The position numbers and the translations under genes were made by a program. The notes under the pieces are model-generated. The model was given only the letters and a program-made list of their open reading frames with translations. It was not told the origin of the DNA and did no database searches. From Microbispora corallina (GTDB taxonomy: Bacteria > Actinomycetota > Actinomycetes > Streptosporangiales > Streptosporangiaceae): 64,000 nt of DNA. The stretch covers positions 124,001-188,000 of the forward strand of contig NZ_BOOC01000001.1 in NCBI RefSeq assembly GCF_016863035.1. Direction: 5' to 3'. Of this stretch, positions 63,101-64,000 are shown piece by piece; the first letter of the stretch is position 1, and each line of letters begins with the position of its first letter.

Positions 63101-63112
63101 TGGGACGATTCA
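63101..63112 (+). promoter_or_regulatory. second copy of the kinase-gene 12-mer
   Basis: TGGGACGATTCA, identical to 55521-55532, lies 20 nt before GTG 63133. Confidence 0.45.
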
Positions 63113-63132
63113 GGGGTTTCGAGGAGGGACAG

Positions 63133-64000
63133 GTGGACGAGGGGCGTCGGGTGGCGGGCAGGTACCACCTGCTCGAACCCATCGGGCGAGGGGGCATGGG
63201 CGTGGTCTGGCGCGCCCACGACGACCTGCTCGACCGCGCCGTGGCCGTCAAGGAGGTCCTGTACCACCCGACGAGCGAGGAGGACCGCGAGGCCTTCACC
63301 CGGCGCACGATCCGGGAGGCGCGGGCCGCCGGGCGCATCACCCATCCCAACGTCGTGGTCGTCCACGACGTCATCGAGGAGGACGGCCGGCCCTGGATCG
63401 TCATGCAGCTGGTCCGGGCGCGCTCGCTCGGCCAGGTGCTGCGCGAGCACGGCCCGCTGGTGCCCGAACGAGTGGCCTCGATCGGCCTGCAGGTCCTCGA
63501 CGCGCTCTGCACCGCGCACGCCGCCGGGGTGCTCCACCGCGACGTGAAGCCCGAGAACGTCCTGCTGAGCGGGGACAACCGGGTGGTGCTCACCGACTTC
63601 GGCATCGCGACGATGCCGGAGGAGACCGGGTTCACCATGACCGGCGCCATCACCGGGACCCCCGCGTTCCTGCCGCCCGAGCGCCTGAACGGCCTGCCCG
63701 CGACCCCGGAGTCCGACCTGTGGTCGCTCGGGGCGACCCTGTACGCCGCGGTGGAGGGCCGCCCGCCCTTCGACCGGAACTCCCCCATCGCGACGATGGC
63801 GGCCGTGCTCAACGACGAGCCGGAGCCGCCCCTGCGGGCGGGGCCGCTGACTCCGGTCCTGGACGGGCTGCTGCGGAAGGACCCCGACCGGCGGATGGAC
63901 GCGGTCGAGGTCTCCGAACTGCTCGAGGCCGTGATCGCCGGGCGCGGCCGGGACGTCCCGGACCCCCGCTCCGCGTGGGAGCGGGCCGCCGCCGCCGGGC
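63133..64000 (+). CDS. Ser/Thr protein kinase, partial (C-terminus beyond the window)
   Basis: The 289 visible codons encode a Hanks-type kinase domain: GRGGMGVVW, VAVKEV, HRDVKPENVLL, DFGIATMPEE and GTPAFLPPERL, closely paralogous to the kinase at 55554. GAGGAGG lies 5 nt before GTG 63133. The frame is open at the right edge, entering a likely Ala-rich linker, so a membrane helix and sensor domain may follow. Confidence 0.9.
   Translation, partial: MDEGRRVAGRYHLLEPIGRGGMGVVWRAHDDLLDRAVAVKEVLYHPTSEEDREAFTRRTIREARAAGRITHPNVVVVHDVIEEDGRPWIVMQLVRARSLGQVLREHGPLVPERVASIGLQVLDALCTAHAAGVLHRDVKPENVLLSGDNRVVLTDFGIATMPEETGFTMTGAITGTPAFLPPERLNGLPATPESDLWSLGATLYAAVEGRPPFDRNSPIATMAAVLNDEPEPPLRAGPLTPVLDGLLRKDPDRRMDAVEVSELLEAVIAGRGRDVPDPRSAWERAAAAG

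Overview
The window is very GC-rich DNA with dense, mostly ATG/GTG-initiated genes, frequent 4-nt stop/start overlaps (ATGA, GTGA) and many TANNNT hexamers 6-7 nt upstream of start codons (leaderless transcription). Together with PriA (fused HisA/TrpF function), the Trp-operon membrane protein family TIGR02234, TIGR03085 and transmembrane Ser/Thr kinases, this points to an actinomycete, probably of the Streptosporangiaceae. The family assignment is inference; no rRNA or tRNA gene was seen.

Layout. 1-1770 (minus): hisI, a Trp-associated membrane protein, a CD225 protein and the start of a DUF2752 protein, probably leading into trp genes beyond the left edge. 1866-7592: a FadR-type regulator and a Cache-domain protein diverging from a four-gene polyamine-type ABC importer. 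7654-11495 (minus): an NTF2-like gene remnant and a heterodimeric ABC exporter with one degenerate ATP site. 11746-18037: single genes, including a TIGR03085 enzyme, two paralogous ~53-aa membrane microproteins, a glutamine-synthetase homologue, a DoxX/LacI divergent pair with paired operators, and a chorismate mutase. 18087-24312 (minus): the histidine operon hisD-C-B-(50-aa protein)-H-(two micro-ORFs)-(membrane protein)-priA-ridA-hisF. hisG and hisE are absent here and hisI is at the other end of the window. 24512-29430: DeoR regulator, glycerol kinase and two FAD oxidoreductases, a glycerol 3-phosphate oxidation operon.

29448-38228: secreted ThuA/ricin-lectin protein, membrane proteins, YbaK, amidase, a MurA homologue with Asp in place of the catalytic Cys, and a class A penicillin-binding protein. 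38236-38459 is a 28-unit octanucleotide array. 38594-50674: an LGFP-like secreted protein, three response regulators, then a minus-strand operon (response-regulator/cyclase, ABC ATPase, FtsX permease, histidine kinase, phytoene-desaturase-like oxidoreductase). Divergent from it are a cyclic-nucleotide-binding protein and a metallo-beta-lactamase-fold hydrolase. This arrangement could make, sense and perhaps degrade a cyclic nucleotide.

50687-64000: dnaE; then a DAHP-synthase-like/chorismate mutase fusion preceded by a Tyr/Phe/Trp-rich leader peptide and an intrinsic terminator (an attenuator). Two paralogous membrane Ser/Thr kinases, the second running off the right edge, flank a secreted M1 aminopeptidase and a secreted M14 carboxypeptidase.
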